NCBI RefSeq assembly: GCF_001625305.1
Contig: NW_017803876.1
Location: 1,809,870 to 1,873,869, forward strand
From: Branchiostoma belcheri
Taxonomy: Eukaryota; Chordata; Leptocardii; Amphioxiformes; Branchiostomatidae
DNA length: 64,000 nucleotides
Direction of reading: 5' to 3'
The translations under genes were made by a program, and so were the position numbers. The notes beneath the pieces were generated by a model. The model was given only the letters and a program-made list of their open reading frames with translations, did no database searches and was not told the origin of the DNA. Below, one piece after another: positions 1 to 11,800 of this stretch. Numbering within the stretch: position 1 is the first letter of the stretch; every line of letters begins with the position of its first letter.

Positions 1-25
1 GGGCAGGCGAGGTCTCACCGGTGGC

Positions 26-3000
26 TCAGTATGGTCGTGGTCGCGGTGGCATGGCCGGAGGAACTCGCGCTGACCGACCCGGGGGACTCAAGCCTCGTCC
101 CGGGGGATAGCTGAAAGAAGGGGCGGCGGCCAGGAGGGTAACGATAAGTTAATCCACGGTTCATCATTCAAAACTTCAACTGACTGTCATCAGCATTCCA
201 AAAAATTGATAATCAAGTTCGACTACATAGTTCTATCTTCATCACTCTTGATCCGTGTTCTAGCCAGCCTGAATTTTTTTTCCTGTCATCTCAATTTTGT
301 TTGATGTAGGATCATGTCGAGCTCCGAAAGCGCGACAATCCTGTGGAGGTCTGAGGGCATGCTCCCCCACAGGAAAATTTTGAAATCTTGACCCCTTGAG
401 TCTGACATGATATTTCCTGCATTTTGAGTGGGAAATTTTGCTGGTATACATAGTTTAATTTTATTACAGCTCTTTCTATATCTTTACATCTTGACAGAAA
501 GACGGATGCTGGCTAGAACACTACTCTTAATCCAGAATGGCTATGATATATCTTAAAATTTGGAGTTGCATTCCAGGCAATAACCCATCCGAGGTTGGCT
601 TCTGGTTGTCTTTACCGTCTACTTGCTCGTCCAGAACACTGGTATGTTTTTCAAAAGCAGCAGAAGCGATATGTGGTAGAATAGCTGCGTCAATTCAAGC
701 CACGATTTGTCAACTCGAAAAGCATGTTTTAAAACTTGTTAGTAGTAATATCTTCTTACCCTTTCAGACCAAGAACTTTAGGGAAGCTTAACATACTGGA
801 AAATACCGAGACAGATTAGACATACAGATAGCTAGGACAGTTATCCAGTCTTTCTAAAATGCTGCCGACACACAACACAATTTTCCCAGCAGTATCTCCA
901 GCCCTTACCGTCCAGGGGGGATGTCGTAAGGCTCCCTCCGGGGCAGCGGCAACCGGTCCTCATACCCCCTACAAGAGAAAAAAAATATGTATAAAAGGAA
1001 TACAAAATGTGATGGCAATGGTTTCTCAGTAGTTCTTAGTATGATCCACACACTTCCTACATTCAGAGGGGAGGTAAGATTTAGTTCACGTATGCAGAAA
1101 AAAGTACTTTGAGCTTTTTGTGTTATCATGAAGTCGAGTTTTAATCCTGATTATTGACCCAAAGACACAAGAGTAGCGCGTACTTACCTTGGGGGAGGGG
1201 TTCGTCGGCCGTACATGGGAGGGGGTGGAGTCAGACGGCGCCCCAGCGGGCTGCGACTGCGTGCCCGGTAACCAGGAGGAGGCAGGTCACGGGGGTCACG
1301 GGGCGGCGGGAGGCGGCTGGGGGTCAGCGCAAACAGGTCACGTGGTTAGACATCGTCACAAATCACCCTCCCTACACAGACCATCACTTTAACACCACCA
1401 GTCACCATTCTTCTAAACCTTTCCCTTAATGCCAAGAACAAGCTACGATTTTGAAGCCAAATTTTTGTGTTACAAACTTCCATGGACATTTCCATAAAAC
1501 CTTGGTTGAGAATAATTTCCAAGCAGATCTTTCGGTGGCCACAAAAGACAGTATCAATTTGGCCAGGCAGTATCCATTAGCCAGGCAGTATCCACTGGCC
1601 ACCCTTCTGTGGCTAATGGACACTCCTCTGTCTGGCCAATGGATAATACATTGCCACCATATGATCTGCTTGCAGATTAGGTTGAGAATACCTCGAGTTA
1701 CACCCGTAGTATTCACAAGTAAAAATGACACAAAACAATAGGTTTGACTAAAACAACATGATGGGATACAACAGAAGCAATTTAGCCTATTGTGCTAGGT
1801 CCTAACCTGTGTTTGCTTTCGGACAGCCTGCTCAGTTGACAGGATGTCCCATGGAATAGAGAAACAGGAAGAAGACATGGTATGGTTACTGGTGCTGGTC
1901 TGGGGGGAGGGCAACTTTTTTTTACACCTACATTCAAACCCTTTCCAGTTCTTGTCTTGAAGCTACACACCCGCTGTTAACCACTTCATTTCTAAAGATT
2001 TGTGAGGTTCATGGTTATCGATTGCTTTCAGCAATACCATTTTATGTCTGTCTGTCTGCTCGGTATTACATTAGAATGGGTTTTTTTACATTTTGATAGC
2101 GAGAGTCCAATTGTTACTGACAGCATGTATTTAGCCAGAGGAAAGGCTAATTGCAAAACCCACAATGCAGACAGAAGTTACACCTTACTCAAATACCTGT
2201 AACAACCCTCACTACTTCTCTTTTAGTTTAGAAAAAAGTCAATTACGTCAGCTATGCTTTATTAATGCTTGAGAATCTTTGCTGTTCGAGCTATATTAAG
2301 CAGCCTTGAGGCATAGAGGTGGAAACTGCAAATAAGCCACACAACAGAACCTCTGTGTAACATAGAAAGGGTGAAGCGACAGGAGTGAGCATGGTATCTA
2401 GCCTGTTACACATTGCAGAAGCCCGCCTTTTCCAGTAATTTGTTTTCTTACAAAAATACCCCATGAGCAGAACTCAGGTTACATGAAGGTAAAAACTACA
2501 AAATTTCACTTGAATTTTCCCCTCACCTGAGCATCATAGTTGAGACTTAGTTTTCCATATTTCCTCAAAATACAGTAGTCCTTGAGCAGTTTATCACTAT
2601 CACCATAATTTGGTATTTTATATTAAATTTGTCTTTGTGTGAAGTGATTCATTTTTTGATCACTTCACAACATCACAGACTGTTTTTGTACTTATGCACT
2701 AAAAGTTAAACAGTTTTCGGCAGTGAGAACAGACTACAGACACTGAAGAATCAAACATGAGCAAAACCCACCTCTCATAGTACCTGCCAAGATGAAAACC
2801 GAAAGAAAAACAAAGGTACAATTAGTAACAAGGCACTTACATGTCACTGAATGCTCCTGCAGTAGGATTTTTTATGTGATTTTTATTTCCTTCTTCGAAA
2901 ATTAAGAGTTGGGAATCACCTTTGTTTAACACCACCACCTCATGAAATAACATCTTGCAGATGAGATCTATGCAGCTATGATGAATCTTGTGCTACTTTT

Positions 3001-5965
3001 ACTACTTAAGTCATCACTTTCCACAAGTGATGCTTTAATACTAGACCTACCCAGTTTTTTTCAGATAAGGAGCCCATTTCACATTTCAACAGGACTGCCA
3101 AATATTCGCAGCCATCTATAGCTACTTTTAGTTTTAGGACAGGTCTTTGATAGTTAGAATGGTTACCTTCACCCCTTGTCCCTACCTTACATATCATGTT
3201 ATTGTATTACAGTTATTGTATTATATTGTGACTACAGTAGAGACTGACCTGTCCCTGTATCTGTCATACACTGGGTCCATGTAGCGCATCCTGTAGTAGT
3301 AGTCTGGCGGGGGAGGGGGCAGTCTCCGCTGCATGTACTCTCCGTACCGATCCCCCCGGTCCCGGTCGTAACCGTCATCGTACGCGGGCGGGGGAGGACC
3401 ACGGCCGCCACCGCCGCCGCCACCACCACTACGGGAGAGGTAAGGTCTTCAAGATATTGTTACTATTATTGGTATAATATTAGAATAGCAGTTACCATGT
3501 TTCTCTTACCTATTTATCAAATTTTATATATCCACTCTGTCACGTATTAGTTAAGAAGAGATAGAAAGTTAGATAAGTAGAACATAGAACATCATGTTAC
3601 TTATTCCATTCCTCACTACATTCTGTACTCAGTGTCAATGTTTGTTTGCAACTAGCCAATTAGCCTTCGGGCAAGAACTTGCAATAAATCCATTCATTGT
3701 TACAACATTCTGCCATTGACCTGGGGTCTCAAGGTGTTTTGCTTCATAATAATTTTAGATTTGATTTTGAAAGGGGAATAACTTACTAGTATTTATTACA
3801 AGGTTTCATGGTCACTCTCTCCCTATCTGATGTTTGTGTTTATAAGGAACAGAAAATCCAAAGTAAAAGATGAGATGCCTACCCGCCCCTGCCTCTCTTG
3901 CCCCCGTCTGTAGGACAGTCTCTGGACCAGTGGCCCATTTTGCCACATCTGTAGCACTCTCCCCGGCTGCCCTGGCCGGGCTGTGTGCGCACCTTGCTCT
4001 TGGACATCTATACAGGCAACAGCAAAATGACAGGTCAAAAAAACAGTAGTTGTACATTACAACAAACATTACATCATACAGTCAGGGAGGGTGGATAAAC
4101 CACTTGTTGACAAATTAATGACTTTGAAAGTTGTTGAAAGTTCAGAACAAAATGATACATGTACATCAAAAATATATACAACAAAAATTACATCATACAG
4201 GGAGGATTGAATACACCAGTTGTTTTACAACACAATCATCAGTGACTTCAAAGCAAAATGTTGGCAAGATTACCCGTCTAAAATTTTTGTACCTCAACAG
4301 TAATTCTTGTTCCCATCCATTCTGTGTTGTTCAGTGCCTTGATGGCATCGTTAGCATCCTGCTCGTTATCCATATGCTGCAGGACAAATGACAAACATGA
4401 AGTAAGACTTTCAAGTCATTAAGTTTCCTCAAAAATACTTTTGAATTTGATACAAGAAGACTGCAAGCAACAATATAATGATTACAAACCACAGCAAGAC
4501 TGTTCTGTCATATTCAACATACCATATATCAACATTAAATCAGCTCTGATCTGGAATGTGAAGAACTTACCACAAAGCCGTAGTTCTTGATGATGTCACA
4601 TTCGTTCACTTTGCCAAACTTTTCAAACAAGTCCTGCAGGTCCTTCTTCCGTGCAGGCTGGGGCACATTCCCCACGTATAACTTGGTCATTTCAGCTGGG
4701 AAGGTATAAAAGAAGAATTGTTTAATTCCTATGTCAAAATATCAATTTGACAAAAGTGATTGAGACCAGTGTAAGCATGGATGAATTATTCTAATCTGAT
4801 CTGCTTGCAATTTTTTTAAATGTGCATGGACCAACCTATGTAACCTACAATAAGGCTATATTAGTATTATATAGAATAGTTAGTATTATTAGGTACAACC
4901 TTAATATTTGTATGTTCAAAGCTTTGCTAGGAGCCAGGGAACTTTTCAACATGGATGTCAGTAGATCTGAAATAGTCAGGGCAGAATATTTACTGCAACC
5001 AAGGTGAACTTTGAGGAAGTTTTTCCCTTGAATTTCCAGAAGATTCATCCTCTTAAATGGATCATCCTTATCTGTGCAATGTTTGCTTATATTATACATA
5101 ATTGAGCAAATGAACAAATTTTGACTGAATGAGAGCAGAATTTGAATTACAAAAATATTTTTGTGGATATAATCCAGAAGAACTGTCTGTCAAGGCACAA
5201 CGGTCCAACTACTTGGTCAATGATGAGACTTGAAGAGAAGGGAATCAAGAGAGGAGAGGGAGGACGAGTGTACCTTCGTGGGGATAGCAGAAGACTTATG
5301 ACACAGCTTAAGATGGGAGTCATAACAATGAACGGTCTGAAGACATTATTGGACATGCTCGAGGGAGGAGGACCTAGGTGGTTGCCGGAGTCATTACTCC
5401 TTTGACGTTAGAAGAAGAAGAAGAAGAGAGCAGACATGATGATATTGATATGAGCCTGTCATTAACACATATCACAGGCAACCTCCAATCCTTGATTCTC
5501 GGGGATTATTCAGACAACATCAATATTTGCTGGTCCCGGGTAAATATTATAATATAAGACGGCGTGTGTTTGAATTTGTGTACTGTAAACATGATAGAGT
5601 AGAGCAGCTGTTGACTTTTGCACATGGGACAGTGTTGCATGCTGGGAGATCAAGGGATTACCATGTCAAAGATTCAGTCAGACGAAGCGCTGCAGTTTTG
5701 CATTTCTATATTTTTCACAACAATGCGCTTTATTCACGCCACAAGAGCATCATTCATACCAGTATAATGTACAACAACACATCTGCTCAGCTCATATACA
5801 CAGGTACAACGGGGACAGAGGAACCACCCACCAGAAACGGACTGGGACGTACGAGAAAAACTCGTCTCGGATGACACAAAGACCATACACGCTACCTCTC
5901 ACTTTCAGAGCCTCACCTTTGCTACTGTTCCGACCTGGGAACGGCCTACCGCGGTTAAACGACAT
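26..5965 (-). CDS. RBM4/lark-like RNA-binding protein (one RRM + CCHC zinc knuckle)
   Basis: Eight coding exons, read on the minus strand: 5917-5965, 4571-4695, 4293-4376, 3883-4007, 3249-3428, 1188-1316, 909-968, 26-110. They total 837 nt, or 278 aa, with GT-AG borders and continuous frame. The first exon encodes [16 protein letters not shown]. One RRM follows (residues about 20-85) with RNP2 LYVGNV and an RNP1-like YGFVHM. A zinc knuckle [14 protein letters not shown] (CX2CX4HX4C) comes next, then a Gly run and a Pro/Arg/Tyr-rich tail. Family knowledge: RBM4/lark proteins bind mRNA in nucleus and cytoplasm and act in splicing and translation control; animal members usually have two RRMs before the knuckle. 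This model has one, resembling RRM2 plus knuckle. Another RRM-CCHC splicing factor is possible. The gene is head-to-head with DNAAF4. The 1.9-kb intron 1317-3248 holds a short inverted-repeat element. I saw no poly(A) signal before the window edge. Confidence 0.88.
1513..1679. repeat. MITE-like inverted-repeat element (CCAAGCAGAT family)
   Basis: The left TAATTTCCAAGCAGATCTTT and the right end, whose reverse complement is TAATCTGCAAGCAGATCATA, are inverted. The interior shares GGTGGCC, ACAGTATCAATTTGGCCAGG and GGCTAATGGACACTCCTC with the copies at 30950-31041 and 33537-33694. It lies in an intron of the RBM4-like gene. Confidence 0.8.
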
Positions 5966-6615
5966 CCTGCCTTCTGTGTGAGCGCGGAATGCTTATAAGA
6001 AATCCCCAGACTACCCCTTACGCCGCGGCCAAAAACGCGAAAATTTTTGTCGGCAAACCCTGATCCCCTCGCTTGTCTCGACAAAATGGCGGGACAGCGT
6101 AACCACGTGACACAATTTGGGTGCTAAATACACTGCTAAGCAAAAGCGCCTCTGATTGGTCTGATTTTAAAGAAAATTCTGAAACCGTTCGTGCTGACCA
6201 ATCATGAATGAGGTAACAGAAAAGCAATATAGAATATACCACCTATGAGGGGTTTTTATAATTTAAAATGTTGTCTAAAATTCTTCATTTGACATTTGTA
6301 GTTCCTTATTTCCATAAAAATATGTCAAACACATCTTATATCTCTTTTTTAAAGAGCTTTTAATGTCACAGTTTGCATTGCTGTTTTGAGTACAAGGGAT
6401 ATTATAAAATACATTTTCCCTATAATTTGAATGTGATGTTCTAAAATGGCTGTCTGAAAACCATAGTAACCTGTGTAATCGGTGAGCGCGTATCTAATAC
6501 ATTTTCGCGCTCCCGTACGACAGAATCTGCCTGTACTCCACTCTGTAAAGGCAGACACTTCCGGGACAGACTCTAAGACTGACAGAAAGCTCTACTTTCC
6601 TCTGTAGGCGCAGTC
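5966..6615. promoter_or_regulatory. Shared divergent promoter region, RBM4-like / DNAAF4
   Basis: These 650 bp separate the two start codons of head-to-head genes and hold no credible coding exon. The left half is CpG-rich. AAAATGGCGG at 6083-6092 matches the YY1-type core AANATGGCG, and CCAAT-type motifs (ATTGGT, CCAATCAT) lie near 6150-6210. Two housekeeping-type genes starting here suggests a bidirectional CpG-type promoter. That is inference; no transcription start is visible. Confidence 0.5.
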
Positions 6616-7950
6616 ATGCCGATCACCGTGAAAGATTACACCTGGGAGGAAACCGAGACTTCGGTGTTCATCACAGTCCCTCTCAAGGGGGTACAGGCGA
6701 AGAAAACAGACATATTCTCCACCGACAAGTACATCAAGGTCAACTACCCTCCCTACCTTTTCGAGGTTGACCTGTTTGCCCCCGTGGTGGACGATAAAAG
6801 TACGGCTCAGGTGGGCAATGGAACAGTCGTCTTCAAGCTCGTCAAGAAAGACCCTGGGATCTGGACACAGCTTGCAGCATCTAGTGCTGGTGACAAGAAA
6901 GCTCTGATAGAGAAGAGAGAGAAGGAGATTGAAAAGGCACAGCAGAGAGCAGAGGAACAGAAGAAAGCTGCCGCAGAACGGAAGAGGCAGGAACAGAAGT
7001 ATGCACTTCGCGAGCAAATGAGACTAGAGGAAGAGGAAAGAACAAGAGTTGAAAATACGAAGAAGGCTGAGCGTGAGCTGGCAATGACTGAGCTGGAAAC
7101 ATGGAAAATGCAGCAAGTTCAGAATGAAATTGCTAAGAGTAACGAGGAGAAAATCAAGTTTGAAAAACTAGAGCAAAGAATCGAACTGGCTGAAGAGGAA
7201 GAAAAGAAGCCACAAGGAAAGACACATAAAACAGAGGAGATTGAACCTGCCAAAAAGAAGTCTGAAGCCACCCAAAAGAAGTCTGAACCTGCTAAAAAGA
7301 AAACAGAAGCTGATAAGAAGAAGTCTTCCATGTTTGATGATGATGACGCCAACATGCCGGCCATCAGGTCAAAAGGAAAAATCGAGGTGACCTTTACGCC
7401 AAGGGTGTTCCCAACACCTGTGAGGGAGTCCAAGCTCCACGAGGAGGAGGAATGGCTGAAGAAGCAGGCAGAAGCCATGCGGGCTGCGGAGATTGACGAT
7501 CCAAACTTGAGCGAGGAAGAGAAAAACCCTCTGTGGCTGAAGGAAAAGGGAGACGGGTTCTACAAGTCTGGAAACATCCTTGCTGCCGTGAATGCATATT
7601 CACAGGCCATCCGCATGGACAGTAAGATGCCCGCTCTCTATTCCAACAGGGCGGCCTGCCATCTCCAGATCAGGAACTTTCACAAAGCTGCACAGGACAG
7701 CTCGCGGGCGCTGGAGCTGCTGACTCCTCCTGTACCTGCGAACGCAGCGGCCAGGTGTAAGGCCCACGTGAGGAGAGGCACGTCCCTCTGTGAGCTGGAG
7801 ATGTACGTGGAAGGTCTGATGGACTATGAGGCAGCGCTGAAGATAGACCCCAAGAATGAAACTCTCGCACAGGATGCCGAGAGAATTCGCCAAATCATAC
7901 AGGGTAGCACAGACAATAATGGTAATGATGCATTAGAGTCATTAGATTAG
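6616..7950 (+). CDS. DNAAF4: Dynein axonemal assembly factor 4 (DYX1C1)
   Basis: A single uninterrupted ORF of 444 aa, close to the usual 420 aa. Residues 3-90 form a p23-like CS domain starting MPITVKDYTWEETETSVFI. A highly charged coiled-coil with Lys/Glu repeats follows (about 95-235). The C-terminal third carries three TPR motifs (about 298-425), with LWLKEKGDGFYKSGN opening the first. The protein is an HSP90/HSP70 co-chaperone in the cytoplasm that helps preassemble outer and inner dynein arms for motile cilia. The start is the first in-frame ATG and aligns with the family N terminus. AATAAA lies at 8184-8189. The vertebrate gene has many introns and this copy has none, so it may be a retrocopy that replaced the parent or may reflect lineage intron loss. 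The family call is very secure. Confidence 0.95.
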   Translation: MPITVKDYTWEETETSVFITVPLKGVQAKKTDIFSTDKYIKVNYPPYLFEVDLFAPVVDDKSTAQVGNGTVVFKLVKKDPGIWTQLAASSAGDKKALIEKREKEIEKAQQRAEEQKKAAAERKRQEQKYALREQMRLEEEERTRVENTKKAERELAMTELETWKMQQVQNEIAKSNEEKIKFEKLEQRIELAEEEEKKPQGKTHKTEEIEPAKKKSEATQKKSEPAKKKTEADKKKSSMFDDDDANMPAIRSKGKIEVTFTPRVFPTPVRESKLHEEEEWLKKQAEAMRAAEIDDPNLSEEEKNPLWLKEKGDGFYKSGNILAAVNAYSQAIRMDSKMPALYSNRAACHLQIRNFHKAAQDSSRALELLTPPVPANAAARCKAHVRRGTSLCELEMYVEGLMDYEAALKIDPKNETLAQDAERIRQIIQGSTDNNGNDALESLD

Positions 7951-8804
7951 GACTGAAACATTTTGTTTGGTTGTTGACCCTTGTACAGATATGGTTTGTG
8001 AACCAAAATCTTTGATAAACTACCAGCAAAATAAGTTTGATTCAGATATTCAGATATCTTTTTTCTTACTTTGCAACACATTCAAAAATTTTTGACCAGT
8101 ATAGAATTACATGTCAATTACACGTAATAATTAGGATGATGTTCTACATTATGGCATTCCAATGTTTTGTACGAATCCGTGTCAATAAAAGATATTCCAG
8201 CTAGTTGAAGTATTAACATTTGTTGTACGATTTCAAGTTGTGAACTACACATAATGCTTGCTAGAATTGCAGGACCTCATAGATGGCTTTACATGAGAAA
8301 TGGTCTAATGAGATATCTGTTATGTATTGTATGTGACAATCAATGTGCTGCCAGAGAAATGTGTAGAAAATGTTTAGGTAAAAATTTTGTGAATGGATTT
8401 GTTTATTGGAGGATTGCTTTTCATACCAGTTTGAACATTAAAGGTAAATTTTCTCAACTCCTGAGTGATGATGTATGCCTCTTTTACAACTTTCGAGAAA
8501 GTGTTGATTTATAGAGTCTGAAAATTGATTATCGTCGGTATTCCCAACCCTATTAAAATATACCCCTTACATGAGAGTGGCACTGTCTAGAACGGCTCAT
8601 TAAATTGAAGGTGAAAAGGTCTTCGTACGCACTTTTTGTTTCTTCATATTACTGAAATAAATTCTACTTTACCATAAAATCATTGAAATATTTATTACTT
8701 TGAAGAAAATTATTATATATTTTTCACTCTATAGCAGCCGTAGTAAAATTAAAGGTATTTTATTGGGCTGTGTGTCTCCTATCTTTGAAATGTAATGCCC
8801 CAAA
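7951..8804. other. Intergenic: DNAAF4 3' UTR and UTP25 promoter
   Basis: The DNAAF4 3' UTR runs to a poly(A) signal AATAAA at 8184-8189. The rest is AT-rich with no coding signal. The short ORF at 8254-8514 has no recognisable domain, and its composition looks like random AT-rich DNA. Confidence 0.6.
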
Positions 8805-11800
8805 ATGGCGCGTGGTAGAGGAAGGGGAGGCCGTCGACGGGAAGATAGGCAAAAGGCGAAACAACGACAAATCAACAGGGCTCTGAAGTTGTCAGAGATC
8901 AACTCTAAAGCCAGATATCAACAGGAAGAGTATCTGCGCCGAAGGCAGCAGGCAGAAAGGTAAGGAGGGGTACAAACAGCGCCTATTTCAGAATGGGGGA
9001 GGGGGGCGTCGAAACAACATGCTCGTGCTTGCACGTGTTTCAGCCCGCATGAGAGAATTTATGGACACCGCCGATGGCCTGAACTTTGCTGAATCAATAT
9101 TGTAACATGGCCAAGAAAGCTTTTCTAAAAGATAGGCATCCGTTGCCCAAATGGTACGAAGTATGCCATAAACGTAAGTTTATTATGGCTTTTATCTTGT
9201 GTACAACTACGAGTTGTTTTCAAATAATTTATGATAGCCTTTGTTTTTCCAAATTCAGCTAGTTTATGAAATGTATGAGGTATAAAAGATGGGAAAACTG
9301 AAATAATTCCTTGTTCCTACATTGTTTACAGAGACGCACTGAAGAAAGCACAAGGAGAAACAAGTCAACAACCAAGACCAGATAAGGTTAGCAGATGTAG
9401 ATTCAATACATTTTGTTGTACTTTCTCTGTATAGTACATGTACTATGCAGAGAAGGTACAGAAAATCTTGTTCTGTATAACTAGAAGTAAAGCTTCATAC
9501 TACAGTGGTACCATGTAAAAAGACTTATAGCAAATGGCAATATCATTATGATTTAGTAGTGCAACAAAGTAATGCACACTACCAGGACTGCCTGCCTAGC
9601 TTTGACTTGAGGTAAAAAATTTCATGACCATGATAGAAACAGAAGGCTTGTAATGGTGTCTTGCAGAATAATGAAGCATCCTCATCATCATCCAGTGAGA
9701 GTGAAGACGAGAGGCAGACACCCTACGATCTCCTGGTAACATCGCTTCAGTCAAACAGAGATCAGAGCTCCTCTGAAGACATCTCAGACTCGGAGGATGA
9801 TGGTGATGATAGTGATAGTGTACAAGAGGAGGAAGATGACATTGAAAGTGATGAAGACAGTGAGCAGGAAGACATCACCAGAGATGATGGGGAAGATGTG
9901 AGTACTGACAATGAGGAGGAGGAAAGGACTATTCCTGAGGACCTAACATCTGATGAAGAAACAACAGTCAAGGGAAAGAAGAGGAAAAAAGAAGATGATG
10001 GAGTCTTAGAGCAAAGGAAGGTAAAAAGGAAACTGAAGCCAATAGAAGAACAGGACAAGAGGGAAGAGCAAGAGAAGGAAGGACAGTGGTCTTCAGATGG
10101 AGAGAGTGAGGGAGAAGATCCTGAGGATGAAAAGTCCACTACTGGAAAGGGTATGTCCCAACTTTACTATGTGGAATTGATCCAAAGAAATTTTCAAAAT
10201 ACATGTATTAAAAATTTTTGTCTTGCATCAATTATGATGATATCTCGCATCACTTTAAAAGTGGTCTTATCAATCTTTGGTACTAGCTATACAGTATGAG
10301 TCTAGGACTTGGCCGGGGATCAAACACATGACCTACCGAATGCAAGGTGAGCACTCTTCCTACTTTGCATTGGCTATTGCACTGGTTTTAAAATAACTTT
10401 GGTCAAAAGGAAAGAGTTACATGTACAGGTCTACATGCATGTATGCTGCACAGGGAATCATGATAAATGAGTATATATCACATTATTTTTACACTGCAGA
10501 TCCTTTTTGGCATCATCTGACCACTGAGCTGCAGGAGGACCAGGTGGACAAGCTGGGGCAGCAGAGCAGCTGGGCAAGGAAGGAGGCAATGGTCAGTGTT
10601 TGATAGTTTGAATGGGAATGGTCATTAACTGACATGTAATATTCTACTCTTCTGTGCTTATTAAGTATTATGTTACATTTATGTGAAAGGTTGTGTCTGT
10701 CCTGCAGTGGAAAGCTATAGGGAGACTTGTGCATACCTACTGTCCCGAGGGTCCCAAAAGCAGCATCACTGTCAACAAGGATAGCATCAACAAAATGAAT
10801 GTAAGCCTGAATGTTGACCACAGTTGTATTTCTGGTACTGTAGATGTACATACATGTATATTGAAGATATATTTTCTGTCTGATGTTTCCATGGAAATCT
10901 CATATTGTAAGATAGTAGCTGATGTAACTGATTATGCAAATAAGATCAGAAAGACACAAGAACACTGTGTGCTCCAATATAAAAATCAGATTATTCTGTG
11001 GCCATGACTTCATTTTTCAACAAATATCAGTAAAATGCTAACATAACCCTTTTTCTGCTTATATACAGGTTAAAGGACTTCTCTGTACTAACTGGAATGA
11101 AGTGAATGGAGCTGCAGCCAATCAAGAAAATGCAGAGGAGATAAAACTGTCATCAGATGGTTAGTTTCTCACAGTGTTCCTTTGTGATTTCATCTTTGTG
11201 TTCTTTTTAGCATTATTACTTTCCTGAAGATCATGTTGTTGTAAGTTTTAATATGATTTTGTTGTTTTTGTAGGTGAGTTCACAGGGAGACAGAGGGAGC
11301 TGTTTTCTCTGATGCATGGATACAAGGTAGGAGGCATTGTAGAACATCCATGATCTTTGCTGCTTTCATACACAAGTCACTGAGGAGTTCATCAAAAATT
11401 TTTCACCTATATTGTTTTCACACACAAATCCTCATTTCCACATGCAGGACGTGTACTTCTCAGAGAGAACACATCAGAATGGAGAGGAGTTGCGGAAGCT
11501 GTACTGTCTACATGCCCTGAACCATGTGCTGAAGTATGTACATAAGTTTGATGTTATGAACACTTTGTAAGTCACATTCAAGCAAGACTAGAAAATTTTA
11601 CATAGTTTTGTGCCTGTTGTTCACCATGTTATGATTTTATGATTTTTTTCACAGGACTCGAAGTGTGGTGACAAGACACAATACCAAACTAAAACTTGGG
11701 GCAGAAGTTGATCCAGACTCAGAGTGAGTTTATGTTTTCATAAATGCAGTCAACAATCAAGTATGGGTAGATATGAGTAGCATACATTGTAAATGGTAGA

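Noticed and set aside
3-110. Plus-strand reading with an RGG-rich end ([16 protein letters not shown]) that could be the 3' end of a left-hand gene
   Set aside because: The opposite strand has an acceptor at 111-112 and continues the RBM4-like frame exactly to a stop at 26-28. The plus-strand reading has no independent support.
9762-10139. Ser-rich minus-strand ORF
   Set aside because: It is the shadow of the acidic exon 3 of UTP25.
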